Origin: Gordionus sp. m RMFG-2023
Taxonomy: Eukaryota > Nematomorpha > Gordioida > Chordodea > Parachordodidae
Length of the DNA stretch: 64,000 nt
NCBI RefSeq assembly: GCF_954871325.1
Contig: NC_088775.1
Location: 45,733,561 to 45,797,560 of the forward strand
Reading direction: 5' to 3'
Position numbers and translations under genes: made by a program. Positions 22,742 to 36,950 of the stretch are shown in pieces; position 1 is the stretch's first letter; every line of letters begins with the position of its first letter. Below the pieces are notes generated by a model. It made no database searches. It saw nothing but the letters and a program-made list of their open reading frames with translations, and was not told where the DNA came from.

Positions 22742-25700
22742 GATGGACTACAGGAAAGTGACAATTGTCATAATTCTTATTTTAGAACTTTTTTGAATTT
22801 TTTTAAAGCATTTGGGAAAAATAGATATTGTTAACATGTTAAATTAAAATTTCAGTGAAGATATACTACAGGGAAGTGACAATTGTCATAATCGTTATTA
22901 TTGAACTTCTTTGAATTTTTTTAAAGCAAATGGGTAAAAATAGATATTGTTAATATGTTTTAAATTAAAATTTCAGTGAAGATGTACTACAGGGTGACAA
23001 TTGTCATAATCGTTATTTTTCAACCTTTTTAAAAAATTTTTAAAGCAAATGGGTAAAATAGATATTGTTAACATGTTAAATTAAAATTTCAGTGAAGATG
23101 TACTACAGGAAAGTGACAATTGTCATAATCGTTATTTTTGAACCTTTTTAAATTTTTTTAAAGCAAATGGGTAAATGAAGATATTGTTAACATGTTAAAT
23201 TAAAATTTCAGTGAAGATGTACTACAGGAAAGTGACAATTGTCATAATCATTATTTTTGAACTTTTTTGAATTTTTTTAAAGCAAATAGGTAAAAATAGA
23301 TATTGTTAACATGTTAAATTAAAATTTCAGTGAAGATGTACTACAGGAAAGTGACAATTGTCATAATCGTTATTTTTGAACCTTTTAAATTTTTTTAAAG
23401 CAAATGGGTAAACGAAGATATTGTTAACATGTTAAATTAAAATTTCAGTGAAGATGTACTACAGGAAAGTGACAATTGTCATAATCGTTATTTATGAACT
23501 TTTTTGAATTATTTTAAAGCATTTGGGTAAAAATAGATATTGTTAACATGTTAAATTAAAATTTCAGTGAAGATATACTACAGGGAAGTGACAATTGTCA
23601 TAATCGTTATTTTTGAACTTTTTTGAATTTTTTTAAAGCAAATGGGTAAAAGAAGATATTGTTAAAATGTTAAATTAAAATTTCAGTGAAGATGTACTAC
23701 AGGAAAGTGACAATTGTCATAATTGTTATTTTTGAACTTTTTTGAATTTTTTTAAAGCATTTGGGAAAAATAGATATTGTTAACATGTTAAATTAAAATT
23801 TCAGTGAAGATGTACTACAGGAAAGTGACAATTGTCATAATCGTTATTTTTGAACCTTTTTAAATTTTTTTAAAGCAAATGGGTAAAAGAAGATATTGTT
23901 AACATGTTAAATTAAAATTTCAGTGAAGATGGACTACAGGAAAGTGACAATTGTCATAATTCTTATTTTAGAACTTTTTTGAATTTTTTTAAAGCATTTG
24001 GGAAAAATAGATATTGTTAACATGTTAAATTAAAATTTCAGTGAAGATATACTACAGGGAAGTGACAATTGTCATAATCGTTATTATTGAACTTCTTTAA
24101 TTTTTTTTAAAGCAAATGGGTAAAAATAGATATTGTTAATATGTTTTAAATTAAAATTTCAGTGAAGATGTACTACAGGGTGACAATTGTCATAATCGTT
24201 ATTTTTCAACCTTTTTAAAAAATTTTTAAAGCAAATGGGTAAAATAGATATTGTTAACATGTTAAATTAAAATTTCAGTGAAGATGTACTACAGGAAAGT
24301 GACAATTGTCATAATCGTTATTTTTGAACCTTTTTAAATTTTTTTAAAGCAAATGGGTAAATGAAGATATTGTTAACATGTTAAATTAAAATTTCAGTGA
24401 AGATGTACTACAGGAAAGTGACAATTGTCATAATCATTATTTTTGAACTTTTTTGAATTTTTTTAAAGCAAATAGGTAAAAATAGATATTGTTAACATGT
24501 TAAATTAAAATTTCAGTGAAGATGTACTACAGGAAAGTGACAATTGTCATAATCGTTATTTTTGAACCTTTTAAATTTTTTTAAAGCAAATGGGTAAACG
24601 AAGATATTGTTAACATGTTAAATTAAAATTTCAGTGAAGATGTACTACAGGAAAGTGACAATTGTCATAATCGTTATTTATGAACTTTTTTGAATTATTT
24701 TAAAGCATTTGGGTAAAAATAGATATTGTTAACATGTTAAATTAAAATTTCAGTGAAGATATACTACAGGGAAGTGACAATTGTCATAATCGTTATTTTT
24801 GAACTTTTTTGAATTTTTTTAAAGCAAATAAGTAAAAATAGATATTGTTAACATGTTAAATTAAAATTTCAGTGAAGATGTACTACAGGAAAGTGACAAT
24901 TGTCATAATCGTTATTTTTGAACTTTTTTGAATTTTTTTAAAGCAAATAGGTAAAAATAGATATTGTTAACATGTTAAATTAAAATTTCAGTGAAGATGT
25001 ACTACAGGAAAGTGACAATTGTCATAATCGTTATTTTTGAACCTTTTAAATTTTTTTAAAGCAAATGGGTAAAAGAAGATATTGTTAACATGTTAAATTA
25101 AAATTTCAGTGTCGTTATTTATGAACTTTTTTGAATTATTTTAAAGCATTTGGGTAAAAATAGATATTGTTAACATGTTAAATTAAAATTTCAGTGAAGA
25201 TATACTACAGGGAAGTGACAATTGTCATAATCGTTATTTTTGAACTTTTTTGAATTTTTTTAAAGCAAATAAGTAAAAATAGATATTATTAATATGTTAA
25301 ATTAAAATTTCAGTGAAGATGTACTACAGGAAAGTGACAATTGTCATAATCGTTATTTTTGAACCTTTTTAAATTTTTTTTAAGCAAATGGGTAAAAGAA
25401 GATATTGTTAAAATGTTAAATTAAAATTTCAGTGAAGATGGACTACAGGAAAGTGACAATTGTCATAATTCTTATTTTAGAACTTTTTTGAATTTTTTTA
25501 AAGCATTTGGGAAAAATAGATATTGTTAACATGTTAAATTAAAATTTCAGTGAAGATATACTACAGGGAAGTGACAATTGTCATAATCGTTATTATTGAA
25601 CTTCTTTAATTTTTTTTAAAGCAAATGGGTAAAAATAGATATTGTTAATATGTTTTAAATTAAAATTTCAGTGAAGATGTACTACAGGGTGACAATTGTC

Positions 25701-28700
25701 ATAATCGTTATTTTTCAACCTTTTTAAAAAATTTTTAAAGCAAATGGGTAAAATAGATATTGTTAACATGTTAAATTAAAATTTCAGTGAAGATGTACTA
25801 CAGGAAAGTGACAATTGTCATAATCGTTATTTTTGAACCTTTTTAAATTTTTTTAAAGCAAATGGGTAAATGAAGATATTGTTAACATGTTAAATTAAAA
25901 TTTCAGTGAAGATGTACTACAGGAAAGTGACAATTGTCATAATCATTATTTTTGAACTTTTTTGAATTTTTTTAAAGCAAATAGGTAAAAATAGATATTG
26001 TTAACATGTTAAATTAAAATTTCAGTGAAGATGTACTACAGGAAAGTGACAATTGTCATAATCGTTATTTTTGAACCTTTTAAATTTTTTTAAAGCAAAT
26101 GGGTAAACGAAGATATTGTTAACATGTTAAATTAAAATTTCAGTGAAGATGTACTACAGGAAAGTGACAATTGTCATAATCGTTATTTATGAACTTTTTT
26201 GAATTATTTTAAAGCATTTGGGTAAAAATAGATATTGTTAACATGTTAAATTAAAATTTCAGTGAAGATATACTACAGGGAAGTGACAATTGTCATAATC
26301 GTTATTTTTGAACTTTTTTGAATTTTTTTAAAGCAAATGGGTAAAAGAAGATATTGTTAAAATGTTAAATTAAAATTTCAGTGAAGATGTACTACAGGAA
26401 AGTGACAATTGTCATAATTGTTATTTTTGAACTTTTTTGAATTTTTTTAAAGCATTTGGGAAAAATAGATATTGTTAACATGTTAAATTAAAATTTCAGT
26501 GAAGATGTACTACAGGAAAGTGACAATTGTCATAATCGTTATTTTTGAACCTTTTTAAATTTTTTTAAAGCAAATGGGTAAAAGAAGATATTGTTAACAT
26601 GTTAAATTAAAATTTCAGTGAAGATGGACTACAGGAAAGTGACAATTGTCATAATTCTTATTTTAGAACTTTTTTGAATTTTTTTAAAGCATTTGGGAAA
26701 AATAGATATTGTTAACATGTTAAATTAAAATTTCAGTGAAGATATACTACAGGGAAGTGACAATTGTCATAATCGTTATTATTGAACTTCTTTAATTTTT
26801 TTTAAAGCAAATGGGTAAAAATAGATATTGTTAATATGTTTTAAATTAAAATTTCAGTGAAGATGTACTACAGGGTGACAATTGTCATAATCGTTATTTT
26901 TCAACCTTTTTAAAAAATTTTTAAAGCAAATGGGTAAAATAGATATTGTTAACATGTTAAATTAAAATTTCAGTGAAGATGTACTACAGGAAAGTGACAA
27001 TTGTCATAATCGTTATTTTTGAACCTTTTTAAATTTTTTTAAAGCAAATGGGTAAATGAAGATATTGTTAACATGTTAAATTAAAATTTCAGTGAAGATG
27101 TACTACAGGAAAGTGACAATTGTCATAATCATTATTTTTGAACTTTTTTGAATTTTTTTAAAGCAAATAGGTAAAAATAGATATTGTTAACATGTTAAAT
27201 TAAAATTTCAGTGAAGATGTACTACAGGAAAGTGACAATTGTCATAATCGTTATTTTTGAACCTTTTAAATTTTTTTAAAGCAAATGGGTAAACGAAGAT
27301 ATTGTTAACATGTTAAATTAAAATTTCAGTGAAGATGTACTACAGGAAAGTGACAATTGTCATAATCGTTATTTATGAACTTTTTTGAATTATTTTAAAG
27401 CATTTGGGTAAAAATAGATATTGTTAACATGTTAAATTAAAATTTCAGTGAAGATATACTACAGGGAAGTGACAATTGTCATAATCGTTATTTTTGAACT
27501 TTTTTGAATTTTTTTAAAGCAAATGGGTAAAAGAAGATATTGTTAAAATGTTAAATTAAAATTTCAGTGAAGATGTACTACAGGAAAGTGACAATTGTCA
27601 TAATTGTTATTTTTGAACTTTTTTGAATTTTTTTAAAGCATTTGGGAAAAATAGATATTGTTAACATGTTAAATTAAAATTTCAGTGAAGATGTACTACA
27701 GGAAAGTGACAATTGTCATAATCGTTATTTTTGAACCTTTTTAAATTTTTTTAAAGCAAATGGGTAAAAGAAGATATTGTTAACATGTTAAATTAAAATT
27801 TCAGTGAAGATGGACTACAGGAAAGTGACAATTGTCATAATTCTTATTTTAGAACTTTTTTGAATTTTTTTAAAGCATTTGGGAAAAATAGATATTGTTA
27901 ACATGTTAAATTAAAATTTCAGTGAAGATATACTACAGGGAAGTGACAATTGTCATAATCGTTATTATTGAACTTTTTTAATTTTTTTTAAAGCAAATGG
28001 GTAAAAATAGATATTGTTAATATGTTTTAAATTAAAATTTCAGTGAAGATGTACTACAGGGTGACAATTGTCATAATCGTTATTTTTCGAACCTTTTCAA
28101 AAAATTTTTAAAGCAAATGGGTAAAATAGATATTGTTAACATGTTAAATTAAAATTTCAGTGAAGATGTACTACAGGAAAGTGACAATTGTCATAATCGT
28201 TATTTTTGAACCTTTTTAAATTTTTTTAAAGCAAATGGGTAAATGAAGATATTGTTAACATGTTAAATTAAAATTTCAGTGAAGATGTACTACAGGAAAG
28301 TGACAATTGTCATAATCGTTATTTTTGAACTTTTTTGAATTTTTTTAAAGCAAATAGGTAAAAATAGATATTGTTAACATGTTAAATTAAAATTTCAGTG
28401 AAGATGTACTACAGGAAAGTGACAATTGTCATAATCGTTATTTTTGAACCTTTTAAATTTTTTTAAAGCAAATGGGTAAACGAAGATATTGTTAACATGT
28501 TAAATTAAAATTTCAGTGAAGATGTACTACAGGAAAGTGACAATTGTCATAATCGTTATTTATGAACTTTTTTGAATTATTTTAAAGCATTTGGGTAAAA
28601 ATAGATATTGTTAACATGTTAAATTAAAATTTCAGTGAAGATATACTACAGGGAAGTGACAATTGTCATAATCGTTATTTTTGAACTTTTTTGAATTTTT

Positions 28701-28996
28701 TTAAAGCAAATGGGTAAAAGAAGATATTGTTAAAATGTTAAATTAAAATTTCAGTGAAGATGTACTACAGGAAAGTGACAATTGTCATAATTGTTATTTT
28801 TGAACTTTTTTGAATTTTTTTAAAGCATTTGGGAAAAATAGATATTGTTAACATGTTAAATTAAAATTTCAGTGAAGATGTACTACAGGAAAGTGACAAT
28901 TGTCATAATCGTTATTTTTGAACCTTTTTAAATTTTTTTAAAGCAAATGGGTAAAAGAAGATATTGTTAACATGTTAAATTAAAATTTCAGTGAAG
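22742..28996. repeat. Higher-order repeat block 1 (10-mer, 1186 bp)
   Basis: The rare GATGGACTAC monomer starts at 22742, 23928, 25437, 26623 and 27809. The steps are 1186, 1509, 1186 and 1186 bp, and the next period ends at 28996 with GATGCACTAC. Between 26623 and 27809 ten distinct monomer sub-types follow in fixed order: GGAC/TTCTTATTTTAG; GATATAC/ACTTCTTT; GGGTGAC/TTTTTCAACC; GGGTAAATGAAG; AATCATTATT; GGGTAAACGAAG; TTATTTATGAAC; a second GATATAC; TTAAAATG; and GGGTAAAAGAAG. The 1509 bp period has three extra monomers, one of them truncated. Confidence 0.88.
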
Positions 28997-30769
28997 ATGC
29001 ACTACAGGAAATTGACAATTGTCATAATTGTTATTTTTGAACTTTTTTGAATTTTTTTAAAGCATTAGGGAAAAATAGATATTGTTAACATGTTAAATTA
29101 AAATTTCAGTGAAGATATACTACAGGGAAGTGACAATTGTCATAATCGTTATTATTTGAACTTTTTTGAATTTTTTTAAAGCAAATGCGTAAAAATAGAT
29201 ATTGTTAATATGTTTTATATTAAAATTTCAGTGAAGATGTACTACAGGAAAGTGACAATTGTCATAATCGTTATTTTTGAACCTTTTTAAAAAATTTTTA
29301 AAGCAAATGGGTAAAATAGATATTGTTAACATGTTAAATTTAAATTTCAGTGAAGATGTACTACAGGAAAGTGACAATTGTCATAATCGTTATTATTTGA
29401 ACTTTTTTAAATTTTTTTAAAGCAAATGGGTAAAAGAAGATATTGTTAACATGTTAAATTAAAATTTCAGTGAAGATGTACTACAGGAAATTGACAATTG
29501 TCATAATTGTTATTTTTGAACTTTTTTGAATTTTTTTAAAGCATTAGGGAAAAATAGATATTGTTAACATGTTAAATTAAAATTTCAGTGAAGATATACT
29601 ACAGGGAAGTGACAATTGTCATAATCGTTATTATTTGAACTTTTTTGAATTTTTTTAAAGCAAATGCGTAAAAATAGATATTGTTAATATGTTTTATATT
29701 AAAATTTCAGTGAAGATGTACTACAGGGTGACAATTGTCATAATCGTTATTTTTGAACCTTTTTAAAAAATTTTTAAAGCAAATGGGTAAAAATAGATAT
29801 TGTTAACATGTTAAATTAAAATTTCAGTGAAGATGTACTACAGGAAAGTGACAATTGTCATAATCGTTATTATTTGAACTTTTTTGAATTTTTTTAAAGC
29901 AAATGCGTAAAAATAGATATTGTTAATATGTTTTATATTAAAATTTCAGTGAAGATGTACTACAGGAAGTGACAATTGTCATAATCGTTATTTTTGAACC
30001 TTTTTAAAATTTTTTTAAAGCAAATGGGTAAAAATAGATATTGTTAACATGTTAAATTAAAATTTCAGTGAAGATGTACTACAGGAAAGTGACAATTGTC
30101 ATAATCGTTATTTTTGAACCTTTTTAAATTTTTTTAAAGCAAATGGGTAAAAATAGATATTGTTAATATGTTTTAAATTAAAATTTCAGTGAAGATGTAC
30201 TACAGGGTGACAATTGTCATAATCGTTATTTTTGAACCTTTTTAAAAAATTTTTAAAGCAAATGGGTAAAATAGATATTGTTAACATGTTAAATTAAAAT
30301 TTCAGTGAAGATGTACTACAGGAAAGTGACAATTGTCATAATCGTTATTTTTGAACCTTTTTGAATTTTTTTAAAGCAAATAGGTAAATAATAGATATTG
30401 TTAACATGTTAAATTAAAATTTCAGTGAAGATGTACTACAGGAAAGTGACAATTGTCATAATCGTTATTTTTGAACCTTTTTAAATTTTTTTAAAGCAAA
30501 TGGGTAAAAGAAGATATTGTTAACATGTTAAATTAAAATTTCAGTGAAGATGTACTACAGGAAAGTGACAATTGTCATAATTCGTTATTTTTGAACTTTT
30601 TTGAATTTTTTTAAAGCATTTGGGTAAAAATAGATATTGTTAACATGTTAAATTAAAATTTCAGTGAAGATATACTACAGGAAAGTGACAATTGTCATAA
30701 TCGTTATTATTGAACCTTTTTAAATTTTTTTAAAGCAAATGGGTAAAAGATAGATATTGTTAATATGTT

Positions 30770-33700
30770 TTAAATTAAAATTTCAGTGAAGATGTACTAC
30801 AGGGTGACAATTGTCATAATCGTTATTTTTCAACCTTTTTAAAAAATTTTTAAAGCAAATGGGTAAAATAGATATTGTTAACATGTTAAATTAAAATTTC
30901 AGTGAAGATGTACTACAGGAAAGTGACAATTGTCATAATCGTTATTTTTGAACCTTTTTAAATTTTTTTAAAGCAAATGGGTAAATGAAGATATTGTTAA
31001 CATGTTAAATTAAAATTTCAGTGAAGATGTACTACAGGAAAGTGACAATTGTCATAATCATTATTTTTGAACTTTTTTGAATTTTTTTAAAGCAAATAGG
31101 TAAAAATAGATATTGTTAACATGTTAAATTAAAATTTCAGTGAAGATGTACTACAGGAAAGTGACAATTGTCATAATCGTTATTTTTGAACCTTTTAAAT
31201 TTTTTTAAAGCAAATGGGTAAACGAAGATATTGTTAACATGTTAAATTAAAATTTCAGTGAAGATGTACTACAGGAAAGTGACAATTGTCATAATCGTTA
31301 TTTATGAACTTTTTTGAATTATTTTAAAGCATTTGGGTAAAAATAGATATTGTTAACATGTTAAATTAAAATTTCAGTGAAGATATACTACAGGGAAGTG
31401 ACAATTGTCATAATCGTTATTTTTGAACTTTTTTGAATTTTTTTAAAGCAAATGGGTAAAAGAAGATATTGTTAAAATGTTAAATTAAAATTTCAGTGAA
31501 GATGTACTACAGGAAAGTGACAATTGTCATAATTGTTATTTTTGAACTTTTTTGAATTTTTTTAAAGCATTTGGGAAAAATAGATATTGTTAACATGTTA
31601 AATTAAAATTTCAGTGAAGATGTACTACAGGAAAGTGACAATTGTCATAATCGTTATTTTTGAACCTTTTTAAATTTTTTTAAAGCAAATGGGTAAAAGA
31701 AGATATTGTTAACATGTTAAATTAAAATTTCAGTGAAGATGGACTACAGGAAAGTGACAATTGTCATAATTGTTATTTTTGAACTTTTTTGAATTTTTTT
31801 AAAGCATTTGGGAAAAATAGATATTGTTAACATGTTAAATTAAAATTTCAGTGAAGATATACTACAGGGAAGTGACAATTGTCATAATCGTTATTATTGA
31901 ACTTTTTTAATTTTTTTAAAGCAAATGGGTAAAAATAGATATTGTTAATATGTTTTAAATTAAAATTTCAGTGAAGATGTACTACAGGGTGACAATTGTC
32001 ATAATCGTTATTTTTCAACCTTTTTAAAAAATTTTTAAAGCAAATGGGTAAAATAGATATTGTTAACATGTTAAATTAAAATTTCAGTGAAGATGTACTA
32101 CAGGAAAGTGACAATTGTCATAATCGTTATTTTTGAACCTTTTTAAATTTTTTTAAAGCAAATGGGTAAATGAAGATATTGTTAACATGTTAAATTAAAA
32201 TTTCAGTGAAGATGTACTACAGGAAAGTGACAATTGTCATAATCATTATTTTTGAACTTTTTTGAATTTTTTTAAAGCAAATAGGTAAAAATAGATATTG
32301 TTAACATGTTAAATTAAAATTTCAGTGAAGATGTACTACAGGAAAGTGACAATTGTCATAATCGTTATTTTTGAACCTTTTAAATTTTTTTAAAGCAAAT
32401 GGGTAAACGAAGATATTGTTAACATGTTAAATTAAAATTTCAGTGAAGATGTACTACAGGAAAGTGACAATTGTCATAATCGTTATTTATGAACTTTTTT
32501 GAATTATTTTAAAGCATTTGGGTAAAAATAGATATTGTTAACATGTTAAATTAAAATTTCAGTGAAGATATACTACAGGGAAGTGACAATTGTCATAATC
32601 GTTATTTTTGAACTTTTTTGAATTTTTTTAAAGCAAATAAGTAAAAATAGATATTGTTAACATGTTAAATTAAAATTTCAGTGAAGATGTACTACAGGAA
32701 AGTGACAATTGTCATAATCGTTATTTTTGAACTTTTTTGAATTTTTTTAAAGCAAATAGGTAAAAATAGATATTGTTAACATGTTAAATTAAAATTTCAG
32801 TGAAGATGTACTACAGGAAAGTGACAATTGTCATAATCGTTATTTTTGAACCTTTTAAATTTTTTTAAAGCAAATGGGTAAAAGAAGATATTGTTAACAT
32901 GTTAAATTAAAATTTCAGTGTCGTTATTTATGAACTTTTTTGAATTATTTTAAAGCATTTGGGTAAAAATAGATATTGTTAACATGTTAAATTAAAATTT
33001 CAGTGAAGATATACTACAGGGAAGTGACAATTGTCATAATCGTTATTTTTGAACTTTTTTGAATTTTTTTAAAGCAAATAAGTAAAAATAGATATTATTA
33101 ATATGTTAAATTAAAATTTCAGTGAAGATGTACTACAGGAAAGTGACAATTGTCATAATCGTTATTTTTGAACCTTTTTAAATTTTTTTTAAGCAAATGG
33201 GTAAAAGAAGATATTGTTAAAATGTTAAATTAAAATTTCAGTGAAGATGGACTACAGGAAAGTGACAATTGTCATAATTCTTATTTTAGAACTTTTTTGA
33301 ATTTTTTTAAAGCATTTGGGAAAAATAGATATTGTTAACATGTTAAATTAAAATTTCAGTGAAGATATACTACAGGGAAGTGACAATTGTCATAATCGTT
33401 ATTATTGAACTTCTTTAATTTTTTTTAAAGCAAATGGGTAAAAATAGATATTGTTAATATGTTTTAAATTAAAATTTCAGTGAAGATGTACTACAGGGTG
33501 ACAATTGTCATAATCGTTATTTTTCAACCTTTTTAAAAAATTTTTAAAGCAAATGGGTAAAATAGATATTGTTAACATGTTAAATTAAAATTTCAGTGAA
33601 GATGTACTACAGGAAAGTGACAATTGTCATAATCGTTATTTTTGAACCTTTTTAAATTTTTTTAAAGCAAATGGGTAAATGAAGATATTGTTAACATGTT

Positions 33701-36700
33701 AAATTAAAATTTCAGTGAAGATGTACTACAGGAAAGTGACAATTGTCATAATCATTATTTTTGAACTTTTTTGAATTTTTTTAAAGCAAATAGGTAAAAA
33801 TAGATATTGTTAACATGTTAAATTAAAATTTCAGTGAAGATGTACTACAGGAAAGTGACAATTGTCATAATCGTTATTTTTGAACCTTTTAAATTTTTTT
33901 AAAGCAAATGGGTAAACGAAGATATTGTTAACATGTTAAATTAAAATTTCAGTGAAGATGTACTACAGGAAAGTGACAATTGTCATAATCGTTATTTATG
34001 AACTTTTTTGAATTATTTTAAAGCATTTGGGTAAAAATAGATATTGTTAACATGTTAAATTAAAATTTCAGTGAAGATATACTACAGGGAAGTGACAATT
34101 GTCATAATCGTTATTTTTGAACTTTTTTGAATTTTTTTAAAGCAAATGGGTAAAAGAAGATATTGTTAAAATGTTAAATTAAAATTTCAGTGAAGATGTA
34201 CTACAGGAAAGTGACAATTGTCATAATTGTTATTTTTGAACTTTTTTGAATTTTTTTAAAGCATTTGGGAAAAATAGATATTGTTAACATGTTAAATTAA
34301 AATTTCAGTGAAGATGTACTACAGGAAAGTGACAATTGTCATAATCGTTATTTTTGAACCTTTTTAAATTTTTTTAAAGCAAATGGGTAAAAGAAGATAT
34401 TGTTAACATGTTAAATTAAAATTTCAGTGAAGATGGACTACAGGAAAGTGACAATTGTCATAATTCTTATTTTAGAACTTTTTTGAATTTTTTTAAAGCA
34501 TTTGGGAAAAATAGATATTGTTAACATGTTAAATTAAAATTTCAGTGAAGATATACTACAGGGAAGTGACAATTGTCATAATCGTTATTATTGAACTTCT
34601 TTAATTTTTTTTAAAGCAAATGGGTAAAAATAGATATTGTTAATATGTTTTAAATTAAAATTTCAGTGAAGATGTACTACAGGGTGACAATTGTCATAAT
34701 CGTTATTTTTCAACCTTTTTAAAAAATTTTTAAAGCAAATGGGTAAAATAGATATTGTTAACATGTTAAATTAAAATTTCAGTGAAGATGTACTACAGGA
34801 AAGTGACAATTGTCATAATCGTTATTTTTGAACCTTTTTAAATTTTTTTAAAGCAAATGGGTAAATGAAGATATTGTTAACATGTTAAATTAAAATTTCA
34901 GTGAAGATGTACTACAGGAAAGTGACAATTGTCATAATCATTATTTTTGAACTTTTTTGAATTTTTTTAAAGCAAATAGGTAAAAATAGATATTGTTAAC
35001 ATGTTAAATTAAAATTTCAGTGAAGATGTACTACAGGAAAGTGACAATTGTCATAATCGTTATTTTTGAACCTTTTAAATTTTTTTAAAGCAAATGGGTA
35101 AACGAAGATATTGTTAACATGTTAAATTAAAATTTCAGTGAAGATGTACTACAGGAAAGTGACAATTGTCATAATCGTTATTTATGAACTTTTTTGAATT
35201 ATTTTAAAGCATTTGGGTAAAAATAGATATTGTTAACATGTTAAATTAAAATTTCAGTGAAGATATACTACAGGGAAGTGACAATTGTCATAATCGTTAT
35301 TTTTGAACTTTTTTGAATTTTTTTAAAGCAAATGGGTAAAAGAAGATATTGTTAAAATGTTAAATTAAAATTTCAGTGAAGATGTACTACAGGAAAGTGA
35401 CAATTGTCATAATTGTTATTTTTGAACTTTTTTGAATTTTTTTAAAGCATTTGGGAAAAATAGATATTGTTAACATGTTAAATTAAAATTTCAGTGAAGA
35501 TGTACTACAGGAAAGTGACAATTGTCATAATCGTTATTTTTGAACCTTTTTAAATTTTTTTAAAGCAAATGGGTAAAAGAAGATATTGTTAACATGTTAA
35601 ATTAAAATTTCAGTGAAGATGGACTACAGGAAAGTGACAATTGTCATAATTCTTATTTTAGAACTTTTTTGAATTTTTTTAAAGCATTTGGGAAAAATAG
35701 ATATTGTTAACATGTTAAATTAAAATTTCAGTGAAGATATACTACAGGGAAGTGACAATTGTCATAATCGTTATTATTGAACTTCTTTAATTTTTTTTAA
35801 AGCAAATGGGTAAAAATAGATATTGTTAATATGTTTTAAATTAAAATTTCAGTGAAGATGTACTACAGGGTGACAATTGTCATAATCGTTATTTTTCAAC
35901 CTTTTCAAAAAATTTTTAAAGCAAATGGGTAAAATAGATATTGTTAACATGTTAAATTAAAATTTCAGTGAAGATGTACTACAGGAAAGTGACAATTGTC
36001 ATAATCGTTATTTTTGAACCTTTTTAAATTTTTTTAAAGCAAATGGGTAAATGAAGATATTGTTAACATGTTAAATTAAAATTTCAGTGAAGATGTACTA
36101 CAGGAAAGTGACAATTGTCATAATCATTATTTTTGAACTTTTTTGAATTTTTTTAAAGCAAATAGGTAAAAATAGATATTGTTAACATGTTAAATTAAAA
36201 TTTCAGTGAAGATGTACTACAGGAAAGTGACAATTGTCATAATCGTTATTTTTGAACCTTTTAAATTTTTTTAAAGCAAATGGGTAAACGAAGATATTGT
36301 TAACATGTTAAATTAAAATTTCAGTGAAGATGTACTACAGGAAAGTGACAATTGTCATAATCGTTATTTATGAACTTTTTTGAATTATTTTAAAGCATTT
36401 GGGTAAAAATAGATATTGTTAACATGTTAAATTAAAATTTCAGTGAAGATATACTACAGGGAAGTGACAATTGTCATAATCGTTATTTTTGAACTTTTTT
36501 GAATTTTTTTAAAGCAAATGGGTAAAAGAAGATATTGTTAAAATGTTAAATTAAAATTTCAGTGAAGATGTACTACAGGAAAGTGACAATTGTCATAATT
36601 GTTATTTTTGAACTTTTTTGAATTTTTTTAAAGCATTTGGGAAAAATAGATATTGTTAACATGTTAAATTAAAATTTCAGTGAAGATGTACTACAGGAAA

Positions 36701-36950
36701 GTGACAATTGTCATAATCGTTATTTTTGAACCTTTTTAAATTTTTTTAAAGCAAATGGGTAAAAGAAGATATTGTTAACATGTTAAATTAAAATTTCAGT
36801 GAAGATGCACTACAGGAAATTGACAATTGTCATAATTGTTATTTTTGAACTTTTTTGAATTTTTTTAAAGCATTAGGGAAAAATAGATATTGTTAACATG
36901 TTAAATTAAAATTTCAGTGAAGATATACTACAGGGAAGTGACAATTGTCA
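30770..36950. repeat. Higher-order repeat block 2, copy of block 1
   Basis: This block repeats about 22960-29140 at an offset of ~7810 bp. GATGGACTAC starts at 31738, 33246, 34432 and 35618, and GATGCACTAC at 36804. The steps (1508, 1186, 1186, 1186) equal those of block 1. Even private variants are shared, such as CTTTTCAAAAAA near 28095 and 35902 and the truncated monomer at 25112 and 32921. Confidence 0.85.
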
